Source: Bacteriovoracaceae bacterium (GTDB lineage: Bacteria; Bdellovibrionota; Bacteriovoracia; Bacteriovoracales; Bacteriovoracaceae). From it: DNA of 48,422 nucleotides. The notes under the pieces are model-generated. The model was not told where the DNA came from. It saw only the letters and a program-made list of their open reading frames with translations, and did no database searches. The stretch covers positions 1 through 48,422 of the forward strand of contig JADHTQ010000034.1 of NCBI GenBank assembly GCA_016784965.1, in the 5' to 3' direction. A program made the translations under genes and the position numbers. Of this stretch, positions 26,501 to 34,285 are shown in pieces. The number at the start of each line of letters is the position of its first letter. Within the stretch, counting starts at the first letter, position 1.

Positions 26501-26967
26501 TAGATCATTTCATTTGAAGGGGGCAAAAAGTCAGCATTAATAGAGGGGGGTATTATCGTTATGTGCCAGATGCGTGCTGTATAGACATCTGATATCGATT
26601 CGCGATTAACAAGTTGGACCTCTAGTTTATGGGGTCCAACCGTTAAATCTGATGGAGTAATGTAGAAATAATCTCGTCCATCGGGAAAAAGTGTAGGAGC
26701 ACCATCGAGAATCCATACCGTTTGGTAGCCCACGGTGTCGGGATCTTTGATGATAATGTTAAAGCGCTGTTGGTCATCGCTGGTTGCCCAAGTTGTGTTG
26801 TTTACTGGGTTAATATATTTTATTATCGGTAAGGCCTGGACGGTTTCAGTAGATGTTTGACGTGATTCAGTAGAGGGGTTGTTTGCACCTTGATCGGTGG
26901 GAGCTTGGATGCAACTTGTCAGAAGCACAAGTAAAGCGGTGTTAATCATAAGTATAAGCTTTTGCAT
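23566..26967 (-). CDS. Giant secreted lipoprotein with Ig-like segments
   Basis: The 1133-residue protein starts with a lipoprotein signal peptide (LILMINTALLVLLTSC, lipid Cys at residue 19). Beta-rich segments that repeat the pattern of Ig-like or cadherin-like modules follow, for example PTEIEQLMHEQDNNTLSFTV and LEGDIMNVHLAVADRELDD. A short Cys-rich stretch, with CFRACMGDNGDNIANC, is in the middle. The second half contains strand-rich repeats such as STVYTAGINGLRNSI that could form a propeller-type fold. Asn and Asp are very common. GGTGGATAA precedes the ATG. It is probably an outer-surface protein with a binding role. I do not recognise a named family. Confidence 0.75.
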   Translation of the reverse strand: MQKLILMINTALLVLLTSCIQAPTDQGANNPSTESRQTSTETVQALPIIKYINPVNNTTWATSDDQQRFNIIIKDPDTVGYQTVWILDGAPTLFPDGRDYFYITPSDLTVGPHKLEVQLVNRESISDVYTARIWHITIIPPSINADFLPPSNEMIYAIDQQTPFNWARDADARLNESIPRLKINSETHRDKSIAFYLDGNDTPMYSADFNSNLSKLEYNFHDNDPNFNFRLTNPYEPQLHTISAKVFYGAEQIGDTVEWDIQVRPQNSRPALTINAPTEIEQLMHEQDNNTLSFTVNLNDIDGIRNTTVKFALESVILDGTNKIFGTNRDSPDCDIEVSDPPRATCTFTAFNTNNNLDPESSNPNTMAIAPLVNKKLTATAYERLDDGIFLASNPVYWNLNVTEVNNQHTLLNIFTSGGATVDPNSDTYLSQDGNDTVTSSSFLEGDIMNVHLAVADRELDDYQVILKQDPTGGSNYVDIVGWTTNTQIFRGNNPNAISDMNVDLIRRLNNTVNDIITVKYTIPETLVTSDNSNTSLRLTSKDIPHTSALSLDMSVVFPNITIRNYNAVPVWGGSGQPETTTTTPYRIVTGVPLLLDSLASTDSSTQATENIINYQWQISRACNGSWSNIDNSNQSTLTWTPPPGLDNQNVCFRACMGDNGDNIANCATPDRKDPNQIGQAGPWGSDPNFFVTIVDSDKLISNNTDITEVVGLFDVNDLSSPTLNTVFARSGAVTLTLVQTRLSGDDYSLVIDANSNTETFALTDNSGAATRPPTDLSVAVDGNNLYISYQLYDDQSLTNISRVLVTNSYAPNDLQFTSTSGAQKTGSIFINKNDNRWYVPIFRDDGNIIDLLWSTLEDPNGCAPNCDRNASSTNVLSNINATEISNAYDLNTNSVHVMYRKQTPTNWNVYTYDFDNTADNYEHNTIFNATDITDATISFNGVSSTVYTAGINGLRNSIALASFKNVTGSAITRDTGNADPVNDNNLNGDANTLVQTTNITKKVQVSSAPDANNVVISVISNSNNLYLLNLQNPETYIGGALVTQKEVGFNVNPSDKQVQRDIFHMTPIYQDFKAGTNVAGNSNLKNISVLYYQADDSLRAVFTNTEYESIEATREDRGVGFNPGYLGPGPTP

Positions 26968-27131
26968 TTATCCACCAATATTTGTAAAAACAACAACTCC
27001 CTGTAACCCGTCTCGGTCGATGCCTTGTAATACTTAATTATATCATTGGCATGGGGGACCAATTTTTAAGCAACGGTGTCAACGTATTTTCAATGTATTG
27101 CACAGATATGCTTGCCTGAGTAATAAAATAA

Positions 27132-27179
27132 ATGGCCAAAATTCTTGGCAAGCTTTATATTGGGCCATAATTTTTTTTT
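27132..27179 (+). terminator. Intrinsic terminator or attenuator ahead of the FAD oxidoreductase gene
   Basis: ATGGCC (27132-27137) pairs with GGCCAT (27063-style arm at 27163-27168) around a 25-base loop and is followed by AA and nine T. It lies only 28 bases before the ATG at 27207. The nearest upstream plus-strand gene is metF, more than 3.5 kb away across a minus-strand gene, so it may end a leader transcript rather than a coding one. Confidence 0.55.
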
Positions 27180-27206
27180 GAGATCATGAATATTGGAGTT
27201 AGTAGC

Positions 27207-28637
27207 ATGCTTTTTAAAAAAAGTGACAAAATTACAGGCAGTTACGATGTGATCATTGTGGGTAGCGGATGGGCAGGACTCACTGCGGCCAATAAGCTTG
27301 CAAGAAATGGCAGAAAAGTTCTTCTTCTTGAGGCGCACAACAAGCTGGGAGGACTGGCCACCTGGTTTAGAAGAAATAATGGGGAGTATATTTTTGATAT
27401 TTCCCTGCACGGGTTTCCTGGTGGCATGAAAAAAACTTGTCGCAAATATTGGAGTAAAGAAATTGCAGACTCGATAGTTCCGCTTGAGCAAGTTCGTTTT
27501 GCAAACCCTCAGTTTGAAATTTCCACTGACTTTACTAAACAAGACTATGCAAGAATTTTGGAAGTTGAATTTAAAATTGAAAAAGCTAAGGTCGATGCCT
27601 TTTTTGAAGAGTTGGACCAAATGAATTTTTATGATGCCCCTAAAATGACTAACGGGGAGCTATTTAACAAGTATTTTCCAGATAGAAATGATGTGGTCCG
27701 CTTTCTTTTAGAGCCAATTACTTATGCCAACGGCTCAACCTTGGAAGATGAGGCGATTACCTATGGTATCGTGTTTTCAAATTTTATGAGCAAGGGCGTT
27801 TATACCTTTTGTGGTGGGACAGACGTTTTAATAGATAAATTGCAGCAAGAGTTGATTGAAAATGGTGTGGACATTAAAAGGCACTCTTTAGTCGATGAAA
27901 TTATTGTAAAAGACAACCAAGTACAAGGGGTCAAAATACAAAATCAGGAAGTTTTCAGCAAGGCAGTTTTATCTAATGCTAATTTGCTGTCGACGATCAA
28001 TCACTTGGTGGGAAAAGATAACTTTTCAAAAACGTATTTAGAGAAGGCCCAAAAAGTTCGGCTCAACACCAGCAGTTGTCAAGTGTACATAGGTATTAAA
28101 GCAGGGGAGACAATTCCCAACCTTGGAGACTTACTATTTTATTCTGAGTCAGAGCAATTTAGTACCGAGCAACTACTATCAAAAGAGGTTAGTAGTCAGA
28201 CATTTTCTTTTTACTACCCCAAAATGAGACCCGATAGAGATAATTATTATGCCATCGTTTCATCATCTAACGCTCGCTATGAAGACTGGGTAGGTCTAAG
28301 TGAGGATGAGTATAAAAAGCGCAAAGACCACCTCATTTCAAAGGCATTAACTGTCCTGGAAAAATATATCCCCAATATCCGCGATAAAGTTGGCATGATC
28401 GAGGCAGCAACTCCTTTGACTGTAGAGAGGTACACGCATCACCTCAAGGGATCATCATTTGGTACAAAGTTTGAGGGACTCGATGTAAGTATCAACATGA
28501 ACAAAGAGATTCAAGGGCTCTTTCACAGTGGCTCTGTGGGTATCATTATGTCTGGCTGGCTGGGAGCCGCCAATTATGGCGTGATCAAATCACATGAAGT
28601 TGAAAGTTATTTAGTCAAAGAGCTATCTACTGATTAA
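27207..28637 (+). CDS. FAD-dependent phytoene-desaturase-like oxidoreductase
   Basis: The 476-residue protein belongs to the NAD(P)/FAD-dependent oxidoreductases related to carotenoid desaturases and retinol saturase. The dinucleotide-binding motif VIIVGSGWAGLTAANKL is at residues 16-32, followed by LLLEAHNKLGGLA, and a C-terminal FAD segment (FHSGSVGIIMSGWLGAANYG). The ATG at 27207 with GGAG 8 bases upstream is preferred over one at 27186. No carotenoid-synthesis partner gene (crtB, crtE) is adjacent, so a carotenoid role is not supported by context. The stop overlaps the end of the next gene, on the other strand, by 11 bases. Confidence 0.85.
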   Translation: MLFKKSDKITGSYDVIIVGSGWAGLTAANKLARNGRKVLLLEAHNKLGGLATWFRRNNGEYIFDISLHGFPGGMKKTCRKYWSKEIADSIVPLEQVRFANPQFEISTDFTKQDYARILEVEFKIEKAKVDAFFEELDQMNFYDAPKMTNGELFNKYFPDRNDVVRFLLEPITYANGSTLEDEAITYGIVFSNFMSKGVYTFCGGTDVLIDKLQQELIENGVDIKRHSLVDEIIVKDNQVQGVKIQNQEVFSKAVLSNANLLSTINHLVGKDNFSKTYLEKAQKVRLNTSSCQVYIGIKAGETIPNLGDLLFYSESEQFSTEQLLSKEVSSQTFSFYYPKMRPDRDNYYAIVSSSNARYEDWVGLSEDEYKKRKDHLISKALTVLEKYIPNIRDKVGMIEAATPLTVERYTHHLKGSSFGTKFEGLDVSINMNKEIQGLFHSGSVGIIMSGWLGAANYGVIKSHEVESYLVKELSTD

Positions 28638-29646
28638 CTGCCCAGGCGCGAGACCCATAATAGAGTTGATCAATAATCGGACGAGATATAACGTATAGTG
28701 CGACCGCTTTCATCAGGGCCTTTTTGGGGTTTTGTTGTCCCAAGCAAAGTATGTCATAGATTTTTAGGTTAAGTGGAAGTGTAAGGGGCATAGAGAGTAT
28801 TCCATAAGCGCTATGAAAAGCATAGCGGTCCATGCCGACATCGCCCAGCTGTATCCACCCCGATTGCTCTTCATACATTTCTCTGGCAACCGCCAAAAAT
28901 AGGATATCTTGAATCGTTTTATCTTTTAAATCCTCTTTGGACAAGTTTGCCCAATCGATAGAATTGATGGTCTTTGATTGGTCGATAGGTTGCTTGACCG
29001 AACTTGTTGATCCCATAAGACTGCTGGCAAGTTCAATAAAGCGCTCCTTGGATTTTTGATAAAAGTTTTTGTCTTCAAGATTTTTTATCAATTTTTTTAT
29101 TTTGTCAGCGTACTTGGGGTCGGCCATCAGTTGATTTAGACGCTTTTTGATTTTGTTATCTGGAGTTGCAAACAAATATGCATAGCCGGCGGTTTCAAAG
29201 GGACCCATAAACCTAGTAGCGATATATTTTTTAAACCCTTTTACCAAGGGGTGATCTTTTGGATTTGAGATGATTTTGGATACCACTTTGGCAAATATTA
29301 ATCCGACTGCAACTTCATACGCATAGCGGTAAAAGAGGGTGGCATCTTTTGGTTTATCCCAGTTATTGTAGGTGTAAAAAATGGTGGAGCTAGTAAAGCC
29401 AATGCCCAGTTGAAATTTAGTGAAATTTTTGGCCGCCAATTTTCTTTCAGGAGTCCACTCTGTGGACTTGCAGCTTGCGATTAACTTTTGTCTAGCTATC
29501 CTTTGTGCCTTAGCTTGGGATAACTCCTCCTTACTTTTTCTAAAAATATTTAAGTGTCTGAGACATGATTTGGAAGAACGAGTGGCATAGGTCATATTTA
29601 TAAAAAATAGAGAAACCACGAGCATAAGTGCTGTGTATTTGTTCAT
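28627..29646 (-). CDS. Secreted or membrane-associated protein of unknown function
   Basis: The 339-residue protein starts with a signal peptide (YTALMLVVSLFFINMTYA, probable cleavage near residue 21). The rest is mainly helical, with hydrophobic stretches at about 105-120 (YEVAVGLIFAKVVSKI) and 280-330 that could be membrane segments, and a Lys-rich middle. GGAG precedes the ATG at 29646. It is convergent with the oxidoreductase gene and overlaps it by 11 bases. I do not recognise a family. Confidence 0.6.
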   Translation of the reverse strand: MNKYTALMLVVSLFFINMTYATRSSKSCLRHLNIFRKSKEELSQAKAQRIARQKLIASCKSTEWTPERKLAAKNFTKFQLGIGFTSSTIFYTYNNWDKPKDATLFYRYAYEVAVGLIFAKVVSKIISNPKDHPLVKGFKKYIATRFMGPFETAGYAYLFATPDNKIKKRLNQLMADPKYADKIKKLIKNLEDKNFYQKSKERFIELASSLMGSTSSVKQPIDQSKTINSIDWANLSKEDLKDKTIQDILFLAVAREMYEEQSGWIQLGDVGMDRYAFHSAYGILSMPLTLPLNLKIYDILCLGQQNPKKALMKAVALYVISRPIIDQLYYGSRAWAVNQ

Positions 29647-29767
29647 TCAAGCTCCATGTACAATTTGACCTATTTATTTTAAATTGGTTATCAACAAGCT
29701 CACCTGATTGTCTATGTAGATGAAGCTACCTGTAAAAATTACACCATGAATGTAGACATCCTTCTGT

Positions 29768-29773
29768 TATAAT
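29768..29773 (+). promoter_or_regulatory. Candidate -10 box upstream of folD
   Basis: TATAAT stands 84 bases before the folD ATG. No convincing -35 box lies at 16-18 bases upstream. Confidence 0.3.
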
Positions 29774-29789
29774 ATTAAAATGCGAACGC

Positions 29790-29817
29790 GAGTTACGAGT
29801 TACAAGTTACCAGTTAA
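29790..29817 (+). repeat. Four tandem 7-base repeats in the folD leader
   Basis: The units are GAGTTAC, GAGTTAC, AAGTTAC and CAGTTAA, head to tail, between a TATAAT box and the folD start. They would lie in the transcript leader and could vary in number by slippage. No function is evident. Confidence 0.6.
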
Positions 29818-29856
29818 GCTATTAATTGTGTGTCAAAGCGAAAAAAGGGCCAAAAG

Positions 29857-30744
29857 ATGGAAGAATTATCAGGTACAAAGATCAGCAAAGAGATCTTACA
29901 AGAGTTAAAACAAGAAGTTGAGTCTCTTGCAACACAAAATATTCATCCTTGCCTGGCAGTGATTCTAGTTGGGGATGACCCCGCCTCCGCAATTTATGTT
30001 AAAAATAAAAAGAAAAAATGTGATCAACTGGGAATTAAATCAGTTGAAACTGTTTTGCCTCAAGATACTACTCAAGAAGAACTTCTTAAAGTCATTGATA
30101 AATACAATGAAGACCCGACAGTCCATGGCATACTGTGTCAGGTGCCGTTGCCTCCCCAATGTGATGAGGAACAAGTCATTAGGCGCATTAAAGGGCAAAA
30201 AGATGTTGATTGTTTTAATCCCTGTAATGTGGGGCTACTGGCCGCAGGCACCCCCCGCTACATGCCGTGCACCCCTTATGGCATTTTGCAAATCTTAAAG
30301 CGCAGCGGTCATGATACCAAGGGTAAGTGTTGTGTGGTACTTGGGCGCAGCAACATTGTTGGAAGACCGCTTTCGATCATGATGTCTCTAAAGGGCTGGG
30401 ATGCTACAGTTACCCTTTGCCACTCAAAGACTTCTAACTTGGAAAAAGTATGTATGCGCGCCGATATATTGGTGGCAGCAATTGGAATTCCTCATTTTGT
30501 CAAAAAAGAGCATGTAAAACAAGGTGCTATTGTTATCGATGTCGGTATCAATCGCATTGATGATCCCACTTCTAAAAAGGGCTTCAAGTTAGTTGGTGAT
30601 GTAGACTATGAAAACATTAGTGACGTAGCACATGCGGCAACTCCCGTTCCTGGAGGAGTTGGGCCCATGACCATTACTATGCTTATGTACAACACTATAA
30701 ATGCCGCCAGATTACAGTCAAACCTTCCTAAATTTGAAATTTAA
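29857..30744 (+). CDS. folD: Methylene-THF dehydrogenase/methenyl-THF cyclohydrolase
   Basis: FolD interconverts methylene-, methenyl- and formyl-tetrahydrofolate. The 295-residue protein has the catalytic-Lys segment ASAIYVKNKKKKC, GILCQVPLP, the nucleotide-binding motif GRSNIVGRPLS and the C-terminal PVPGGVGPMT. The ATG at 29857 with AAGGG upstream is chosen over a GTG at 29830, because it aligns with the normal start of the family. It is apparently monocistronic, and shares its neighbourhood with folP and metF. Confidence 0.97.
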   Translation: MEELSGTKISKEILQELKQEVESLATQNIHPCLAVILVGDDPASAIYVKNKKKKCDQLGIKSVETVLPQDTTQEELLKVIDKYNEDPTVHGILCQVPLPPQCDEEQVIRRIKGQKDVDCFNPCNVGLLAAGTPRYMPCTPYGILQILKRSGHDTKGKCCVVLGRSNIVGRPLSIMMSLKGWDATVTLCHSKTSNLEKVCMRADILVAAIGIPHFVKKEHVKQGAIVIDVGINRIDDPTSKKGFKLVGDVDYENISDVAHAATPVPGGVGPMTITMLMYNTINAARLQSNLPKFEI

Positions 30745-30798
30745 TTTATACTAGTATTAACTTTTTTTTAAGATTTTAAATAAAACCTAGGATGTTTT

Positions 30799-32370
30799 GT
30801 GGAAATCAACAAACCGAACCTATCATCGGTTCTGATGATATTTTGTTTTGGCGTTTTAACCTATATCAATGTACTAAATAACTCCTTTGTTTGGGATGAT
30901 GAACAACAGGTTTTAAACAATACACAGATTAGATCTTTAAAAAATATTCCAAATTTTTTTAAAGGCTCAACCTTTTTTGGAGGAGGTGCTAAAACTCAAA
31001 CGGGCACTTACTACCGGCCGCTGATGACCACCAGTTATGCCTTGTTATTTAGTGCTTTTGGAGCAAGTGCATTTTACTATCATCTGTTTCAAGTTTTTCT
31101 TTGCATAATAAATGCCATTTTGGTCTATCTGTTTTTTTTATATTTTTTTAAAGAAATTACATCTTTATTGATCTCAACTATATTTTTAATCCATCCATTA
31201 AACTCCGAGGTCGTCCAATATGTGGCAAATTTTCAAGACGTGCTTTTTTTCTTTTTTGGAATGGTGGCGATACTCATATATTTGAGCAGCTTTAAAAATT
31301 TTCATATAAGACACATTATTTTTACTTCCATATTTTTGTTTTTTTCTTTGTTGTCTAAAGAGTCGGGGATCTTATTTGTGGCAGTGATCATTTACCACAA
31401 CCTAATTTTCAGGGATACCAAACAAAAAATGTTTGCAAGCGCTCTTGGTATTTTTATTGTTTTTGCCATTTACTTCTATTTAAGATTAATAGTGGCAGAT
31501 CTAAGTCATTCATCAGGCTTGCTTGCTACCATTAGTCGTGCCCCAATAGGCACTAGGCTGATGAGTTTGCCAAAGGTGTGGTATTTTTATTTACAAAATT
31601 TTGCGCTCCCATGGCCACTTTCAATCTCTGCCCACTGGGTAGTTACAAGCTTCAATGTCTTTGATTTTTTTGTTCCTCTTTTGTGTTTACTAGTGTTAAT
31701 TGTTCTTTTTATTCTTAGTCTTAAGACCACTAAAAGTAAAAGCACTCTATTTTTTATTCTGTGGTTTATAACTGGAATGGGTCTTCACTCCCAGCTTGTG
31801 CCTCTTGATATGACAGTAGCAGATCGCTGGTTTTATTTTCCAGCAGTTGGTCTTATTGGATTTATTGCGACCATTTGGGAATATAAGCGCATAAGACTCG
31901 GGAGAGTAAAATATATTTTTATGTGTACACTTTTGATGACATTGTCTATCAGGACGATCATTCGAAACATTAATTGGAAGGATGGTTTGACTTTATACTC
32001 ACGCGACATTAAGTATTCTCCAAATTCATTTGATCTACAAAATAACTTAGGCACTGAACTGTTTAGAAAGGACAAACTTAACTTGGCCTGTCAACATTTT
32101 CAGGAGTCTGTTAAGCTTGCTCCATACTGGTGGACGAACTGGAACAATCTAGGTGTGTGTTATCAGCGGCAAAATAAGCTGAAGGTGGCCCAAATGATGT
32201 ACGAGAGGGCCATAGTAAACGGTCATTATTATCTTGCATATGAAAATAAGGTAAGTATTTTAATAAAACAAAAAAAATTTAATGAGGCATTATCCTTTTT
32301 AAAACTTACCGCTTTGAAATATTTCCCGTATAATAAAAACTTACAGGATATGTATAAAAAGCTTCAATAA
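30799..32370 (+). CDS. TMTC-like polytopic membrane protein with C-terminal TPRs
   Basis: The 523-residue protein has about ten membrane helices and an extracytoplasmic motif VWDDEQQVLNN near residue 25, with GTYYRPLMTTSYAL afterwards, as in TMTC and related GT-C glycosyltransferases, where the Asp pair is catalytic. A soluble C-terminus from about residue 410 holds two or three tetratricopeptide repeats (FDLQNNLGTELFRKDKLNLA and WTNWNNLGVCYQRQNKLKVA). A GTG start at 30799 is supported by AGGA 6 bases upstream. It probably transfers sugar from a lipid carrier to secreted proteins, but the donor and acceptor are unknown. The following gene is 24 bases away. Confidence 0.75.
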   Translation: MEINKPNLSSVLMIFCFGVLTYINVLNNSFVWDDEQQVLNNTQIRSLKNIPNFFKGSTFFGGGAKTQTGTYYRPLMTTSYALLFSAFGASAFYYHLFQVFLCIINAILVYLFFLYFFKEITSLLISTIFLIHPLNSEVVQYVANFQDVLFFFFGMVAILIYLSSFKNFHIRHIIFTSIFLFFSLLSKESGILFVAVIIYHNLIFRDTKQKMFASALGIFIVFAIYFYLRLIVADLSHSSGLLATISRAPIGTRLMSLPKVWYFYLQNFALPWPLSISAHWVVTSFNVFDFFVPLLCLLVLIVLFILSLKTTKSKSTLFFILWFITGMGLHSQLVPLDMTVADRWFYFPAVGLIGFIATIWEYKRIRLGRVKYIFMCTLLMTLSIRTIIRNINWKDGLTLYSRDIKYSPNSFDLQNNLGTELFRKDKLNLACQHFQESVKLAPYWWTNWNNLGVCYQRQNKLKVAQMMYERAIVNGHYYLAYENKVSILIKQKKFNEALSFLKLTALKYFPYNKNLQDMYKKLQ

Positions 32371-32394
32371 AGTTGAAGGCAAGAGTGAAAGGCC

Positions 32395-34140
32395 ATGAAA
32401 AAGTTGATTACAATATTGATCCTTACCCTAGTAGTAACCTTGAATCCAAGTGGACAGGCAAAAAGCAAAAAAGCTAAAAAGGGCAAAAGTAGTAAAAGTA
32501 GCAAACCTGGATACAATTTAATAGTTATTGATTCGTCATTTGCACCCATAAAATATAAAAAACTAACTTCAAAAAGAAAGTACTGCTATGTCTTAAAAGC
32601 TGAAGTTGATGGTAAAAAAAACACGCCTCTGGCAGTTGATAAATGTTACGATCATCAAGAGTGGAACGAGGTTAAAAAAGAAGATGTTACCCACTTAAGA
32701 GGGCTTTTGGATACTTGGGGCAAAGTAGAGTCAGCGAACTCAAAAAAATGGCAAATTATTCAAACAAAATATGCTCAAAGTGCTCAAGCTGTAGAGAGTA
32801 GTTATAAATTAGCAACACATGGATCTCTCATGCAGGTGATTGCTTATCGGGCCTCTAATCAGACGGCAAAAATCTTACCTGTAAGAGTTAAAACCCTAAC
32901 TCATGAAGCAATGAAAAATGCATATATCCATCAGCTGACCAAACTGCTGCGCACTTTTACTTCTATAAAAGTGATTCTTCTACCATTTAGGTTGACTCGA
33001 AATTGGATGAGGAGTGTATATACGGGGCAAAAGGCACGGTTTATTCAACAAGAATTTGATCTTATAAAAAAATCGTGGATGGATTTTTTTGCAGTTTTTA
33101 GTGATCGCATCTTTATTGTATCTGCCGGGGATGAAAACCAAAATTTTGATGAACCACAGTTTCAAGGTGAGGATTTGTGGGGCTCACTATACCAAGTACC
33201 AAACCTGCTCATTGTGGGATCAATGACAAGCGATGGGAAAAAACATCCCGTTTCCAATTATGGTCAAGCGGTGAAGCTCTTTGCACTTAGAGAACAAATC
33301 AGTGTTAACGCTCCACTACCTCTAAAAAACATCACAGGCCACCCAACTAAAGTAGAGGCAGCAGCATATGTGAATTCGACGGTGGCAGGCCTTTTGGTAA
33401 AAATGCTTAAAGCAACAAAGGGCGGGGATACCAAGCAATCACTTTCTAAGTTAATTGCATTTTTGCAAGCGGATCGAAGCACAAGAGTCATCCAAAGTTA
33501 TATCAAAAGTTGTATGCAAGTGGAAAAGAGTACCAAACCTTTGGAGTGCTTGAGTTATATTTTAACAATACTCAAAAATAAGATCCTTTGGGGTGATGTT
33601 AATGCAAATTTTGTAGAGGGCAAAAAAAACTGGAAGTATGGTCCCTTTCCAGTTGAATTTGATGTCAAAATGGAACCGATGGCCCAACTAAAATTGTCTC
33701 TATTTAAAAATGAGTATGTACCAACCCTTAAAATCAATAAAATTGTTGATCCATTAGAATTTTTACTGGTTCTATCTCATGAGATTCATAAATATGCGCG
33801 TATTCATAAGGCCCATAGTTTCTTCCACGATAGCTCTTTGCTTAAAAACTGTATCTCTGCGTATAAGTTAGAAGTATTGCGTAATGAGGTTTTGGCAATT
33901 TACAACGACCTAAGATTTTGGATAGCAGCTCCAGAGTGGTTTAAAGAACATTTAAATAACAGGCCTGCAAGGCTTGTAGTAGAGCTTGGTGATACCACAA
34001 AAAGTGAAGTGACTTACAAACAGTATTTTAAAACATTGGCCAAGATGATCAAAAAAGACAAGTTTGCCATTGTAAAACACTTAGTAAATATAGAGGGACA
34101 TCCAGCTTGTGCCATAGGCTTACTTGCAACAAGACAATAA
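32395..34140 (+). CDS. Secreted subtilisin-like protein lacking the catalytic Ser
   Basis: The 581-residue protein has a signal peptide (MKKLITILILTLVVTLNPSG), a Lys/Ser-rich linker, and a diverged S8 peptidase-like domain. Asp46 (LIVIDSS) and His near 142 (ATHGSL, then AKILPVRV) fit the catalytic Asp and His. The oxyanion Asn motif AGN reads SAGDEN near 246. The segment NLLIVGS, SNYGQAVKLFA and STVAGLL follows the order of the family, but the GTSxAxP box is gone; anchoring on VAG puts Ala where the nucleophile Ser should be. The protein is likely inactive as a protease and may bind or regulate. The rest, about residue 350-580, is not recognised. Confidence 0.65.
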   Translation: MKKLITILILTLVVTLNPSGQAKSKKAKKGKSSKSSKPGYNLIVIDSSFAPIKYKKLTSKRKYCYVLKAEVDGKKNTPLAVDKCYDHQEWNEVKKEDVTHLRGLLDTWGKVESANSKKWQIIQTKYAQSAQAVESSYKLATHGSLMQVIAYRASNQTAKILPVRVKTLTHEAMKNAYIHQLTKLLRTFTSIKVILLPFRLTRNWMRSVYTGQKARFIQQEFDLIKKSWMDFFAVFSDRIFIVSAGDENQNFDEPQFQGEDLWGSLYQVPNLLIVGSMTSDGKKHPVSNYGQAVKLFALREQISVNAPLPLKNITGHPTKVEAAAYVNSTVAGLLVKMLKATKGGDTKQSLSKLIAFLQADRSTRVIQSYIKSCMQVEKSTKPLECLSYILTILKNKILWGDVNANFVEGKKNWKYGPFPVEFDVKMEPMAQLKLSLFKNEYVPTLKINKIVDPLEFLLVLSHEIHKYARIHKAHSFFHDSSLLKNCISAYKLEVLRNEVLAIYNDLRFWIAAPEWFKEHLNNRPARLVVELGDTTKSEVTYKQYFKTLAKMIKKDKFAIVKHLVNIEGHPACAIGLLATRQ

Positions 34141-34285
34141 TTCCTATAAAACACCCATATTTCAATAGCTTACTCTCGTGACACAATATAGTTCTCAAGT
34201 ATTTAGCAAAAATTGACGATTAAGTAGACCAGAGTAATGCGTTTGTCCAATTGCCAAGCATTACTTTTTAAAGGGGTTATCGTTA

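Noticed and set aside
27207-28637. A carotenoid biosynthesis gene
   Set aside because: The fold fits, but no crtB, crtE or other carotenoid gene is near, and the same fold serves many other oxidoreductases.
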